Origin: Hungatella sp. UBA5385
GTDB lineage: Bacteria; Bacillota; Clostridia; Lachnospirales; Lachnospiraceae
NCBI GenBank assembly: GCA_002409995.1
Contig: DHOR01000015.1
Span: forward strand, 12,961-76,960
Reading direction: 5' to 3'
Length of the DNA stretch: 64,000 nucleotides
Positions within the stretch are counted from its first letter, which is position 1. Each line of letters opens with the position of its first letter. Positions 51,689 to 60,690 of the stretch are shown here, piece after piece. The notes below the pieces were generated by a model. The model searched no databases. It had not been told where the DNA came from and was given only the letters and a program-made list of their open reading frames with translations. The position numbers were made by a program, and so were the translations under genes.

Positions 51689-51717
51689 TTGAAAAATGTA
51701 AAAAGATCGTGTATAAT
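51689..51717 (+). promoter_or_regulatory. Promoter of carAB
   Basis: TTGAAA and TATAAT with a 17-base spacer. The 60-base leader holds a weak GGGC/GCCC hairpin near 51730-51750, and no PyrR-binding loop or terminator is evident. The remainder of 51571-51785 shows nothing more. Confidence 0.78.
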
Positions 51718-51785
51718 CTTATCAATTTGGGCTGGTATCGGAGGCCCGATGTAAATAGCATTAAGAAAGGACAGGGACTTTACGT

Positions 51786-52859
51786 ATGAAAGCTTTTTTA
51801 ATACTGGAAGACGGCACTATTTTTACAGGAACAAGCATTGGATCAACACGGGAAGTAATCAGCGAAATCGTATTTAACACCTCTATGACCGGTTATCTGG
51901 AAGTTCTGACAGACCCTTCCTATGCGGGGCAGGCAGTGGTAATGACTTATCCTTTAATTGGTAATTATGGTATTTGTCATGAAGATATGCAATCATCCAA
52001 ACCGTGGCCGGATGGCTACATCGTCAGAGAATTATCTAGAATTCCCAGCAATTTCAGAAGCGGGGATACCATTCAGCATTTCTTAGAGAGTAACAACATT
52101 CCAGGTATCAGTGGTATCGATACAAGAGCCCTAACAAAGATATTAAGAGAAAAAGGAACTATGAACGGCATGATCACTACAAACGAAAGTTATGATCTTG
52201 ACGATTCTATTGCGCGCATGAAAGCTCACTCCGTGAAAGGTGTAGTAAAAGCAACCACCTGCAAAGAAAAGTCTGTCCTTCCGGGCACAGGAAAGAAAGT
52301 GGCATTTCTTGACCTTGGAGCAAAGAGAAACATTGCATACAATTTAAATGAGAGAGACTGTGAGGTATCCATTTACCCGGCAGACACAACAGCAAAGGAG
52401 ATATTAGATTCCAATCCGGACGGAATTATGTTGTCCAATGGACCTGGAGATCCTAAGGAATGTGAAGATATTATTAAAGAAGTAAGAACTCTATATGAAT
52501 CCGATGTTCCCATTTTTGCCATCTGCTTAGGTCATCAGCTAATGGCTCTCGCAGCAGGGGCAGATACTCACAGACTGAAATATGGTCACAGAGGCGGCAA
52601 TCATCCTGTTAAGGATTTGGAGACAGGCAGGGTATATATATCCTCCCAGAACCATGGATATGTGGTGGATACGGAACATTTAGACCCTGCAGTTGCAACT
52701 CCTGCCTTTGTTAATGTCAATGACGGAACCAATGAAGGACTGAACTACACAGGAAAGAAGATTTTTACAGTACAGTTCCATCCTGAGGCATGTCCAGGTC
52801 CTCAGGGCACCAGTTACTTATTCGACAGATTCTTAAATCTGATGGAGGAGGGAAAATAA
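51786..52859 (+). CDS. carA: Carbamoyl-phosphate synthase, small (glutaminase) subunit
   Basis: A 357-aa subunit that releases ammonia from glutamine for carbamoyl phosphate, used in pyrimidine and arginine synthesis. The N-terminal CPSase small domain starts MKAFLILEDGTIFTGTSIGS. The class I amidotransferase domain (about 170-355) has the catalytic cysteine in FAICLGHQLMALAAG and the histidine/glutamate in VQFHPEACPGP. It overlaps carB by one base. Confidence 0.95.
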   Translation: MKAFLILEDGTIFTGTSIGSTREVISEIVFNTSMTGYLEVLTDPSYAGQAVVMTYPLIGNYGICHEDMQSSKPWPDGYIVRELSRIPSNFRSGDTIQHFLESNNIPGISGIDTRALTKILREKGTMNGMITTNESYDLDDSIARMKAHSVKGVVKATTCKEKSVLPGTGKKVAFLDLGAKRNIAYNLNERDCEVSIYPADTTAKEILDSNPDGIMLSNGPGDPKECEDIIKEVRTLYESDVPIFAICLGHQLMALAAGADTHRLKYGHRGGNHPVKDLETGRVYISSQNHGYVVDTEHLDPAVATPAFVNVNDGTNEGLNYTGKKIFTVQFHPEACPGPQGTSYLFDRFLNLMEEGK

Positions 52860-55800
52860 TGCCAAAGAATGTTGATATTAAAAAAGTACTTGTTCTTGGA
52901 TCGGGTCCAATTATTATTGGTCAGGCAGCAGAGTTTGACTATGCAGGAACCCAGGCATGCCGCTCCCTGAAAGAAGAGGGAATTGAGGTGGTTCTGCTGA
53001 ATTCCAACCCTGCAACCATTATGACTGATAAGGACATTGCAGATAAAGTTTACATAGAGCCTCTGACTGTAGAGGTAGTGGAGCAGCTGATCTTAAAGGA
53101 GAGACCGGACAGTGTCCTTCCTACACTTGGCGGCCAGGCAGGTTTGAATCTGGCCATGGAGCTGGAAGATGCAGGCTTTTTAAAAGAGAATAATGTAAGA
53201 CTTATCGGAACCACTGCTTTAACCATTAAGAAAGCAGAAGACCGTGAGATGTTTAAGGAAACTATGGAGAAGATCGGGGAACCTGTTGCACCTTCTGATA
53301 TTGTGGAAAGTGTAGAGGAAGGTCTGAGAATTGCAGCTGAGATCGGCTACCCAATCGTACTTCGTCCTGCTTATACCATGGGCGGTTCAGGCGGCGGTAT
53401 TGCAGAAAACCCTGAACAGTGCAGAGAGATTCTGGAAAATGGTCTCAGACTCTCCCGTGTAGGCCAGGTTCTGGTAGAGCGGTGTATCTCCGGCTGGAAG
53501 GAAATCGAATATGAGGTAATCAGAGACGGAGCAGGCAATGTAATCACTGTCTGCAACATGGAGAATATCGATCCTGTAGGCGTTCATACTGGTGACAGCA
53601 TTGTAGTGGCGCCTTCCCAGACTCTGGGTGACAAGGAGTACCAGATGCTGCGTACCTCAGCACTGAAGATCATCAGCGAGCTTGAAATCACAGGCGGCTG
53701 TAATGTACAGTATGCCCTTCACCCTGACAGCTTTGAATATTGTGTTATCGAAGTAAATCCACGTGTCAGCCGTTCCTCAGCTCTCGCCTCCAAAGCAACA
53801 GGATACCCCATTGCCAAGGTTGCAGCTAAGATTGCTTTAGGCTACACGCTGGATGAGATTAAGAATGCAGTAACTAAGAAAACCTATGCAAGCTTTGAGC
53901 CTGTCCTTGACTACTGTGTAGTGAAAATGCCCCGTCTTCCTTTTGATAAATTCCTAAGTGCCAAGAGAACTCTGGGAACCCAGATGAAGGCAACCGGCGA
54001 AGTTATGAGTATCTGTACCAATTTTGAAGGCGCAGTTATGAAGGCAATCCGTTCACTGGAACAGAATGTAGACAGCTTAATGAGCTATAATTTTACAGCT
54101 CTTACTGATGAAGAGGTGATAGACACCCTTCATCTGGTAGATGACAGAAGAATTTGGGTCATTGCAGAAGCTATAAGAAGGGGAATTTCCTATAAAACAA
54201 TTAATGATATTACTAAAATAGATATCTGGTTTATCGATAAGCTGGCAATTATAGTAGAAATGGAAGATGCTCTTAAGAAAGGTCCTCTCACTGTGGAGCT
54301 TTTAAAAGAAGCCAAGAGAATTGAGTTCCCAGACAATGTAATTGCCAGACTGACAGGATTTTCTGCAGAAGAGATTCGTCAGATGAGAATGGACAACGGA
54401 ATCGTTGCTGCTTACAAGATGGTGGATACCTGTGCAGCGGAGTTTGAGGCTGAGACACCTTATTACTACTCTTGCTTTGGCAGTGAAAATGAAGCTGTAG
54501 CTACAAAGGATGGCAGGAAAAAGGTTCTTGTTCTTGGTTCCGGTCCCATCCGAATCGGTCAGGGTATTGAGTTTGACTTCTGTTCTGTCCACAGCACTTG
54601 GGCATTCAGCAAAGAGGGATATGAGACGATTATTATCAATAATAACCCGGAGACTGTAAGTACAGACTTTGATATTGCTGATAAACTGTACTTTGAACCT
54701 TTGACACCTGAAGATGTGCGAAGCATTGTGGATATTGAGAAGCCGGATGGAGCAGTGGTTCAGTTCGGCGGTCAGACTGCTATTAAACTGACAGAGAGCC
54801 TGATGAAAATGGGAGTTCCTATTCTGGGTACAGCAGCAGAAGATGTAGATGCAGCTGAGGACAGAGAGCTGTTTGACAAGATTTTAGAGGAATGTCAGAT
54901 TCCAAGACCTGCCGGACATACCGTATTTACAGCAGAGGAAGCTAAGGAAGCAGCTCATAAGCTGGGATATCCTGTCCTTGTCCGTCCTTCCTATGTATTA
55001 GGCGGTCAGGGTATGCAGATTGCTATCTCTGATGAGGATATTGATGAATTTATCGGAATCATCAATATGATTGCCCAGGAGCACCCTATTCTGGTGGATA
55101 AATATATTATGGGCAAGGAGATTGAGGTTGATGCCATCTGTGACGGCACAGATATACTGATCCCTGGTATTATGCAGCATATTGAGCGTACTGGAATCCA
55201 CTCAGGAGACAGCATCTCCGTATATCCTGCTCAGGATATTACACAGAATAATATTGATACCATTGTAGATTATACAGAAAAACTTGCAAAAGCCCTTCAT
55301 GTTAAGGGAATGATTAATATTCAGTTTATTGTGGACGGAGATGATGTGTATATCATCGAGGTAAATCCCCGTTCCTCCCGTACAGTGCCATATATCAGCA
55401 AAGTCACAGGAATTCCAATTGTTCCTATGGCAACTCAGATTATCTGCGGTCACAGTATTAAGGAGCTTGGATATACACCTGGACTTCAGCCTGAAGCAGA
55501 TTATATTGCTATTAAGATGCCTGTGTTCTCCTTTGAAAAGATCAGAGGCGCTGATATAAGCCTGGGTCCTGAGATGAAGTCTACAGGAGAGTGCCTGGGT
55601 ATTGCAAAGACATTTAACGAAGCTTTATATAAGGCATTTGCAGGAGCCGGAATTAAGCTGCCAAAATATAAGAATATGATTATTACAGTCAAGGACTCTG
55701 ATAAAGAGGAGATTGTGGACATTGCCAGAAGATTTCAGGCACAGGGATATAAGATATTCTCTACAGCCGGTACAGCTAAAGTACTCAATGGCAATGGTGT

Positions 55801-56068
55801 GAAAGCGCTGACTGTCAGAAAGCTGGAGCAGGAATCTCCTAACTTACTGGACCTGATTCTGGGACATGAGATTGATCTTGTTATTGATACACCACCTCAG
55901 GGTGCTGAGAGAAGCCATGACGGATTTGTAATCAGACGTAATGCTATTGAGACTGGTGTGACTGTTCTGACTTCGCTGGATACAGCGGCTGCTCTGGTGA
56001 CCAGTATGGAGAACAGGGCCAATGAGCTGACCTTGATTGATATTGCTAAGGTGAGTGTGAAGAAATAA
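52859..56068 (+). CDS. carB: Carbamoyl-phosphate synthase, large subunit
   Basis: A 1069-aa enzyme of normal length with two homologous ATP-grasp halves. The first starts KVLVLGSGPIIIGQAAEFDY and the second, near residue 555, KVLVLGSGPIRIGQGIEFDF. An allosteric MGS-like domain forms the last 130 residues. It makes carbamoyl phosphate from bicarbonate, ammonia delivered by CarA and two ATP. An upstream extension of the frame lies inside carA; GGAGGG sets the ATG at 52859. No pyr or arg genes are adjacent. Confidence 0.96.
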   Translation: MPKNVDIKKVLVLGSGPIIIGQAAEFDYAGTQACRSLKEEGIEVVLLNSNPATIMTDKDIADKVYIEPLTVEVVEQLILKERPDSVLPTLGGQAGLNLAMELEDAGFLKENNVRLIGTTALTIKKAEDREMFKETMEKIGEPVAPSDIVESVEEGLRIAAEIGYPIVLRPAYTMGGSGGGIAENPEQCREILENGLRLSRVGQVLVERCISGWKEIEYEVIRDGAGNVITVCNMENIDPVGVHTGDSIVVAPSQTLGDKEYQMLRTSALKIISELEITGGCNVQYALHPDSFEYCVIEVNPRVSRSSALASKATGYPIAKVAAKIALGYTLDEIKNAVTKKTYASFEPVLDYCVVKMPRLPFDKFLSAKRTLGTQMKATGEVMSICTNFEGAVMKAIRSLEQNVDSLMSYNFTALTDEEVIDTLHLVDDRRIWVIAEAIRRGISYKTINDITKIDIWFIDKLAIIVEMEDALKKGPLTVELLKEAKRIEFPDNVIARLTGFSAEEIRQMRMDNGIVAAYKMVDTCAAEFEAETPYYYSCFGSENEAVATKDGRKKVLVLGSGPIRIGQGIEFDFCSVHSTWAFSKEGYETIIINNNPETVSTDFDIADKLYFEPLTPEDVRSIVDIEKPDGAVVQFGGQTAIKLTESLMKMGVPILGTAAEDVDAAEDRELFDKILEECQIPRPAGHTVFTAEEAKEAAHKLGYPVLVRPSYVLGGQGMQIAISDEDIDEFIGIINMIAQEHPILVDKYIMGKEIEVDAICDGTDILIPGIMQHIERTGIHSGDSISVYPAQDITQNNIDTIVDYTEKLAKALHVKGMINIQFIVDGDDVYIIEVNPRSSRTVPYISKVTGIPIVPMATQIICGHSIKELGYTPGLQPEADYIAIKMPVFSFEKIRGADISLGPEMKSTGECLGIAKTFNEALYKAFAGAGIKLPKYKNMIITVKDSDKEEIVDIARRFQAQGYKIFSTAGTAKVLNGNGVKALTVRKLEQESPNLLDLILGHEIDLVIDTPPQGAERSHDGFVIRRNAIETGVTVLTSLDTAAALVTSMENRANELTLIDIAKVSVKK

Positions 56069-56081
56069 TTTTAATGAATAA

Positions 56082-56130
56082 GGTAATCCGGTGGAAGAAA
56101 TAAAACTTCCCCCTGGATTACCTTTTCTTT
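56082..56130 (+). terminator. Intrinsic terminator after carB
   Basis: GGTAATCC/GGATTACC outer stem with inner GGAAG/CTTCC pairing, then TTTTCTTTT. Confidence 0.88.
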
Positions 56131-56141
56131 TGGGATTTTGA

Positions 56142-56170
56142 TTGTATATTTGGATGAAATAGGATAAAAT
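56142..56170 (+). promoter_or_regulatory. Promoter of the ATPase/nuclease-like pair
   Basis: TTGTAT and TAAAAT with a 17-base spacer, 49 bases before the ATPase start. Confidence 0.62.
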
Positions 56171-56219
56171 ATGACTTAATCAAGGGTAGATATTTTACCC
56201 AAATTGGAAGGATGGTATT

Positions 56220-57530
56220 ATGAGATTAAATATAACTGATTTCGCAAAGATAAAAAATGCAGATATTATAGTTGATGGGATAACTGTAATTGCAGGAGAA
56301 AATAATACCGGAAAAAGTACAATTGGTAAGATACTATTTTCAATATTTAATTCTGTTTCCAATATAGAAGATAAAATTGAAAAACAGAGAATAAAAGAAA
56401 TTGAAGAAACAATTATGATGTCTATACACAATTATATACGTCTTACTTCAAATGATATTATATTAAATAACATTTCTCTGGCATCAGTTAAAATATCAGA
56501 AGATGTTTCAAAGCTCCAGGAACAGGAAGATGTACAGGATCAAAAGGACGTGTACGATAAAACATATAATATCATTGAATCTGCTATAGAATCCTTGCTA
56601 TTAACTGAGACACAATCATATAAATACCATGTTTTAGTAGATGATATTACAGAAAAAGTCTTTGAAATTTTTCGTCTGTCCAAAGAAAAAATTACTCGGG
56701 AACTTATTTCTTTGCATTTCAGAGATGTATTCCATAGACAAATTAACTCTTTGGCAGAACCAAAATCCATTGCAGAACTTAAGTTATATATAAAAGGAAG
56801 AACTGTAGAATTCTCCTTTTCACAAAATCAGTGTAAGAAGTTTGCATCTGAAGTTTCTATTATGCATAAGGCTATTTATATCGATAATCCATTTATAGTC
56901 GAAAAGCTCACTGGAAATGGTGATTTAAATCCCATGGACAAGTTTTTGAAGGATTTATTAATTGGATCAAAAACCAGTGATAATATGGAAGGTATTATCG
57001 GCAAACTGCTGGCAAAGGAAAAATTAGAGGAAATTACTAAAACATTAGAAAAAGTCATTGATGGTGAGATTGTAATAGAAAAATCGGATGAGCATTATCT
57101 CAGTGAAAAAGGTATTAATACCCCAGTATCATTTAATAACCTGTCTACAGGTATGAAGTCATTTGTTATTTTGAAAATGCTTATTGAAAATGGGATGGTG
57201 AAAGAAAAAGATGTTCTAGTATTAGACGAGCCAGAGATTCACCTTCATCCTCAATGGCAGGTGGTTTATGCGGAGTTAATTGTACTTTTGCAAAAACATT
57301 TTGATTTAACCATAATAATTACTACCCATAGCCCGTATTTTCTCGATGCAATAAATCTCTTCTCTATAAAGTATGGGATTGACAAAAAGGTTAATTTTTA
57401 TTTGTCCTCTATGGAAAATACAGGAGTAGAGATTAACCGTGTTACTGATAATATTGACTTGATCTATAAAAAAATGGCATCTCCAATTCAAATGCTGGAC
57501 ACATTGCGGTATGAGTTAAACAATAATTAA
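56220..57530 (+). CDS. AAA/ABC-type ATPase of a two-gene candidate defence module
   Basis: A 436-aa P-loop ATPase of the AAA_21/OLD-like (RecF/SMC-related) type. Walker A is GENNTGKST at residues 26-34. A long helical, partly charged region (40-290) contains a candidate coiled coil (KLQEQEDVQDQKDVYDKTYN). The signature-like NNLSTGMKSF lies near 310, Walker B is VLVLDEPEIHLHPQW with D336, and the switch histidine is in ITTHSPYFLD. No membrane segment or DNA-binding domain is visible. GGAAGG precedes the ATG. Such ATPases are common in phage-defence systems with a nuclease partner; the next gene, 10 bases on, looks like one. The DNA is more A/T-rich than neighbouring carB. Confidence 0.82.
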   Translation: MRLNITDFAKIKNADIIVDGITVIAGENNTGKSTIGKILFSIFNSVSNIEDKIEKQRIKEIEETIMMSIHNYIRLTSNDIILNNISLASVKISEDVSKLQEQEDVQDQKDVYDKTYNIIESAIESLLLTETQSYKYHVLVDDITEKVFEIFRLSKEKITRELISLHFRDVFHRQINSLAEPKSIAELKLYIKGRTVEFSFSQNQCKKFASEVSIMHKAIYIDNPFIVEKLTGNGDLNPMDKFLKDLLIGSKTSDNMEGIIGKLLAKEKLEEITKTLEKVIDGEIVIEKSDEHYLSEKGINTPVSFNNLSTGMKSFVILKMLIENGMVKEKDVLVLDEPEIHLHPQWQVVYAELIVLLQKHFDLTIIITTHSPYFLDAINLFSIKYGIDKKVNFYLSSMENTGVEINRVTDNIDLIYKKMASPIQMLDTLRYELNNN

Positions 57531-57540
57531 AGGAGAGTCT

Positions 57541-58116
57541 ATGACAAAAGAGACTATTGAGAATTTACCAGGGATACTTCGGAATCATATATGTGCAATG
57601 CGTAGGGTATCCCGTGATGATAGCAGAGCCAGTTATATGTGTGAAAGCTCTATAAAAGTAATTGATTTTGATAAAATACCTAAGGATTATTCAAGAATCA
57701 TGAAACTCCCTGTGATGCCTGCTTCTAATGATGCCTTATACATCAGCGCTGACAGCAAGTGGCACTTTATTGAATTTAAAAATGGAACCGTAGACAAGCT
57801 GAATATACATCGAAAAATATATGACAGCATCATTATGTTGATAGAATTAGGTATAATACCCAATTTCCATTTTGCTCGTGAAAACATCAATTATATTTTG
57901 GTATACAATTCCAATAATTACTCAAAGGTGCCTGAGTCAGAAAGCAGAGAAGCCAACTTCTCCTATATTTTAAAGCTGGCACAGGAGGAGAGCAGGCTTT
58001 TTGGTGTAGAAAAACTTGAGAAGTACCTGGTAAGGGAAACTCATACTTATACAAAAGAATTGTTTGAAAAGAACTTTGTTATACCAATGGAACAACAGGA
58101 AAATCACTTTGAATAA
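57541..58116 (+). CDS. Putative PD-(D/E)xK nuclease-like partner of the ATPase
   Basis: A 191-aa protein of unrecognised family. Residues 60-100 fit the PD-(D/E)xK nuclease core: D64 in ASNDALYI, a turn, then the strand HFIEFKNG with E78 and K80, and an amphipathic helix (KLNIHRKIYDSIIMLIELGI) after it. A further strand, INYILVYN, follows, as in that fold. The D-x13-ExK spacing is normal, but the assignment is from pattern only. AAAGGAGAG precedes the ATG. With the ATPase upstream it would form a two-gene effector pair, the ATPase sensing invasion and this protein cutting nucleic acid. Confidence 0.55.
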   Translation: MTKETIENLPGILRNHICAMRRVSRDDSRASYMCESSIKVIDFDKIPKDYSRIMKLPVMPASNDALYISADSKWHFIEFKNGTVDKLNIHRKIYDSIIMLIELGIIPNFHFARENINYILVYNSNNYSKVPESESREANFSYILKLAQEESRLFGVEKLEKYLVRETHTYTKELFEKNFVIPMEQQENHFE

Positions 58117-58129
58117 AAAGGAGTTTACA

Positions 58130-58168
58130 TTGGAAACAGTCGTTGATATGATGAAAAAAGAACCATAA
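58130..58168 (+). other. Twelve-codon frame after the nuclease-like gene
   Basis: An AAAAGGAG site 6 bases upstream of a TTG begins a 12-codon frame (METVVDMMKKEP) that ends inside the terminator stem. It may be the truncated start of a lost third gene or chance. There is no evidence of translation. Confidence 0.25.
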
Positions 58169-58206
58169 ACGTGTTGTACAAACACGATATATATGGTTCT
58201 TTTTTG
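58154..58206 (+). terminator. Intrinsic terminator of the ATPase/nuclease-like operon
   Basis: AAGAACCATA/TATGGTTCTT stem with inner GTGTT/AACAC pairing and flanking A- and T-runs. Confidence 0.87.
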
Positions 58207-58225
58207 GTTCCCCCTAAACCGGTTT

Positions 58226-58750
58226 TTAATTAACTTTTTTATGAAACTTAAAAAAATCCAAAGTTTCCTCTATGTCTGCTTCATCTACAAACACATCTAA
58301 AAGCTTTCCAACCTCCACAGCAAAATCCACATAAGCATTAGGCAGTGCTGTGACAATTTTCCCATCCGTTGTTACATCAGATTCGGTAGTATGTACAGAA
58401 CTTCTGCCTTCCAGAATTCCGCATTTCTCCAGAAGCTCAACGCCTCCGCAGATTGCTCCTATAACTGCGCCATGATCTGCGGCAGCAGTGAGAAGAGAGG
58501 CAGTTTCTGTACCCATAACATTATTAATGGGACCTCCCGGTATAATCAGAGCTCTTACCTCTTCCGGAGCAATATCCTCCACAGCAATATCAGCCTTAAC
58601 TGTAAATCCTTCTGCAGTGTTGATATCCCTTCCGCCTTTTGAACAATAAAACATGGGCTGCTCACCAGATGATGAATAGCGGAGAAAGTAGCCAAGAAGC
58701 ACAATTTCATAGAAGCAGCAGTCATCATATATAAGAAAATAATTGTTCAT
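58226..58750 (-). CDS. DJ-1/PfpI-family protein
   Basis: A 174-aa protein of the DJ-1/PfpI glutamine-amidotransferase-like fold. The reactive cysteine is in the nucleophile elbow GAICGGVELL, and an upstream acidic residue lies in FYEIVLLGYF. Members include chaperones, deglycases and isonitrile hydratase-like enzymes; the specific role is unclear. The ATG at 58750 is preferred over a TTG three codons upstream because of the AGGGGGGA spacing. It is a single gene with its stop close to the preceding terminator. Confidence 0.83.
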   Translation of the reverse strand: MNNYFLIYDDCCFYEIVLLGYFLRYSSSGEQPMFYCSKGGRDINTAEGFTVKADIAVEDIAPEEVRALIIPGGPINNVMGTETASLLTAAADHGAVIGAICGGVELLEKCGILEGRSSVHTTESDVTTDGKIVTALPNAYVDFAVEVGKLLDVFVDEADIEETLDFFKFHKKVN

Positions 58751-58940
58751 AATATTCAATCCCCCCTCTCTTTATTAATCCAGTATATCAGCAAGGAATT
58801 TAAAAGTCTATGCTTTAAAATCTACTGGAAATAAAACCCGAAATAAAGCTTAAAACAAAGGTGATTTTCATGCATGGAAATTTAAGAATATATGTGATAA
58901 AATAGAGATTATTATTACTATTTAGAAAGCGGTGGAGAAG

Positions 58941-59252
58941 ATGATATATTCTATTAATAAGCAGGCAGTAGAAATTAAGACTAAATTTGAAAGCGCTCCC
59001 CTTACATCACCCAATGAGGTCTGTGTAACAATTGGTATGCTATGTAAAATCTATGGACTCCCCATACAGCCAAAGGGGGTGACAACCAGCGGGATGAGAG
59101 AGGAGCTTCACAAGTCTATAGACGGATTACCGGTTCCATCTGATCTTGCAGATAAGCTGATCAGTATGCTGGATGGTTATGTCAGGGAAGACCATATCAG
59201 TGATGAAGTTTATGAGCTGGTGAAATATAGTTATGATGAGCAAAAGATTTAA
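58941..59252 (+). CDS. Small hypothetical protein
   Basis: A 103-aa (ATG at 58941) or 106-aa (GTG at 58932) soluble, mostly helical and acidic protein. I do not recognise the family. Its GLPIQPKGVTTSGM segment and the C-terminal DHISDEVYELVKYSYDE helix look like a real folded protein. A GGTGGAG sequence lies very close to the ATG, so the exact start is uncertain. It converges on the cotJ genes across a terminator. Confidence 0.55.
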   Translation: MIYSINKQAVEIKTKFESAPLTSPNEVCVTIGMLCKIYGLPIQPKGVTTSGMREELHKSIDGLPVPSDLADKLISMLDGYVREDHISDEVYELVKYSYDEQKI

Positions 59253-59302
59253 GAAGAGAGAATATTAGATAAAAGATTAAAATCAGCAGTACATAAAACA
59301 TA

Positions 59303-59346
59303 AAAATCACGAGAATCGCTGATACAATCAACGACCTCGTGATTTT
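59303..59346. terminator. Bidirectional terminator between hypothetical gene and cotJC
   Basis: AAAATCACGAG/CTCGTGATTTT arms around a 22-base loop with A- and T-rich flanks, between two convergent genes. Confidence 0.8.
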
Positions 59347-59366
59347 CCCATTTAAAGCAGAAGTAA

Positions 59367-59978
59367 TTATTTCTTCACAAACTGCTTATCAAACTCCGGA
59401 TTAAAATAATAGAAGTTTTTAAAATCCAGATCAGATTTAATCTTTTCCAGAGCTTCACCAAATCTTTGGAAATGAACCACTTCTCTTTCCCTTAAGAATT
59501 TCAAAGGTTCTCTTACTTCAGGGTCAGGGATAATACGGATTAAGTTATCGTAAGTGGTTCTTGCCTTCTGTTCTGCAGCCAGGTCTTCCACCAGGTCTGT
59601 AATTGCATCACCCTTAGACTGGAATTCACAGGCATTAAAAGGAATTCCGCTTGCAGCTGTAGGCCAGAGAGCAGTGGTATGATCCACATAGTAAGCGTCA
59701 AATCCTGCAGTCTTTGCCTGTTCAATGGTGAGATTTTTAGTCAGCTGATAAATCATGGAGCAAATTATCTCCAGATGTCCTAATTCCTCTGTTCCAATAT
59801 CTGTTAAAAGACCTCCAACTTCTTTGCATGGCATGGAATATCTCTGGGAAAGATATCTCATGGAAGCAGCAAGCTCACCGTCAGGCCCGCCAAACTGGCT
59901 GATAATCAAAGAAGCTGTTTTAGGACATGGAGTTGTAATGTTAACAGGAAACTGTAATCGTTTTTCATAAGTCCACAT
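59367..59978 (-). CDS. cotJC: Spore coat protein CotJC (manganese-catalase family)
   Basis: A 203-aa ferritin-like protein of the manganese catalase family. The N-terminus is WTYEKRLQFPVNI, and candidate metal ligands lie in GGPDGELAASMRY, TDIGTEELGHLEII and LAAEQKARTTYDN plus REREVVHFQRF. In spore formers CotJC is assembled into the coat with CotJA and CotJB. A longer frame exists, but GAAGGAGG precedes the ATG at 59978, which overlaps the cotJB stop by one base. Confidence 0.93.
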   Translation of the reverse strand: MWTYEKRLQFPVNITTPCPKTASLIISQFGGPDGELAASMRYLSQRYSMPCKEVGGLLTDIGTEELGHLEIICSMIYQLTKNLTIEQAKTAGFDAYYVDHTTALWPTAASGIPFNACEFQSKGDAITDLVEDLAAEQKARTTYDNLIRIIPDPEVREPLKFLREREVVHFQRFGEALEKIKSDLDFKNFYYFNPEFDKQFVKK

Positions 59979-60274
59979 CAGAAAGTACCTCCTTCCCATG
60001 GGAGAGGGCCGTCAGCCCAGGTAAAATGCTTTTGTTCTCCGTATTTTGTATGGGATTTTGTGCTGTTGTTAGTGTCAGGGCAGACGCAGTCCATAGTCAG
60101 TGGCTCAAATTGGTCCGCATAGGTTTGAAGAAGCTGTTTCCGCTCTTTAATGGCAAGGCTAATAGCTTCCAGAGCTTTTGTGTCAGTAGGATGTGTGTCA
60201 AGATAAAGGGTTAAGTCATTGACTGTAAAGCTGACTTCAGATATCTGTTGTAAAAGTTTTTCTCTGTGTCCCAT
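59978..60274 (-). CDS. cotJB: Spore coat protein CotJB
   Basis: A 98-aa coat protein with the typical N-terminus LLQQISEVSFTVNDLTLYLD followed by TDTKALEAI and the FEPLTMDCV block. It lies between cotJA and cotJC with one-base overlaps on both sides, the standard cotJABC order. It is expressed in the mother cell and needed to place CotJ proteins in the coat. Confidence 0.92.
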   Translation of the reverse strand: MGHREKLLQQISEVSFTVNDLTLYLDTHPTDTKALEAISLAIKERKQLLQTYADQFEPLTMDCVCPDTNNSTKSHTKYGEQKHFTWADGPLPWEGGTF

Positions 60275-60474
60275 TATTTTTCACCTCCAGTTGCAAAAAA
60301 TGGAAGATCAAGACTTGGAAAAATGGTTCCGCGTTTTAAGGCAGTTGCTGCATCATAAGGTTCTTCCCAAGGCTGAACAGGCACAGTACATATGCCCACG
60401 ATCAGGCCGGCAGAAGGTGAAGCAGGACTGTATTTGACTGGTTTGCCGGGTGTTGTAGTATTTATAGTCATCAT
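60274..60474 (-). CDS. cotJA: Spore coat-associated protein CotJA
   Basis: A 66-aa proline-rich protein. The pattern GICTVPVQPWEEPYDAATAL followed by KRGTIFPSLDLPFF is the CotJA signature. Two adjacent ATGs (60474 and 60471) follow an AAAGGAG site; either could be used. It is the first gene of the cotJ operon. The upstream 216 bases (60475-60690) are A/T-rich, and I could not pick out a certain sigma-E promoter. Confidence 0.88.
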   Translation of the reverse strand: MMTINTTTPGKPVKYSPASPSAGLIVGICTVPVQPWEEPYDAATALKRGTIFPSLDLPFFATGGEK

Positions 60475-60690
60475 AACACTCCTTTCAATTTTTATTACAT
60501 TTTTAGTATGGTTTAAAAAGCAGGAAAAATCTTATAAAAAACTTACCATATTAACCATTGGCAATTGTAATTAATGAAAAAATCAAATATAATGAAATAG
60601 AGAAGATAAGGAATTAGAACAAGATAAGCAGTAAAAACATAAGTAAACAAAAAACTATAAAAAAGAAAAAAATGACAGGAGAACAAATCA

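Noticed and set aside
51724..51785. PyrR-binding attenuator in the carA leader
   Set aside because: There is a weak GGGC/GCCC hairpin, but no PyrR loop consensus and no terminator before carA.
57970..58185. 71-codon minus-strand frame at the end of the nuclease-like gene
   Set aside because: It crosses the operon terminator and is antisense to the nuclease-like gene; it was considered as an antitoxin but has no start signal.
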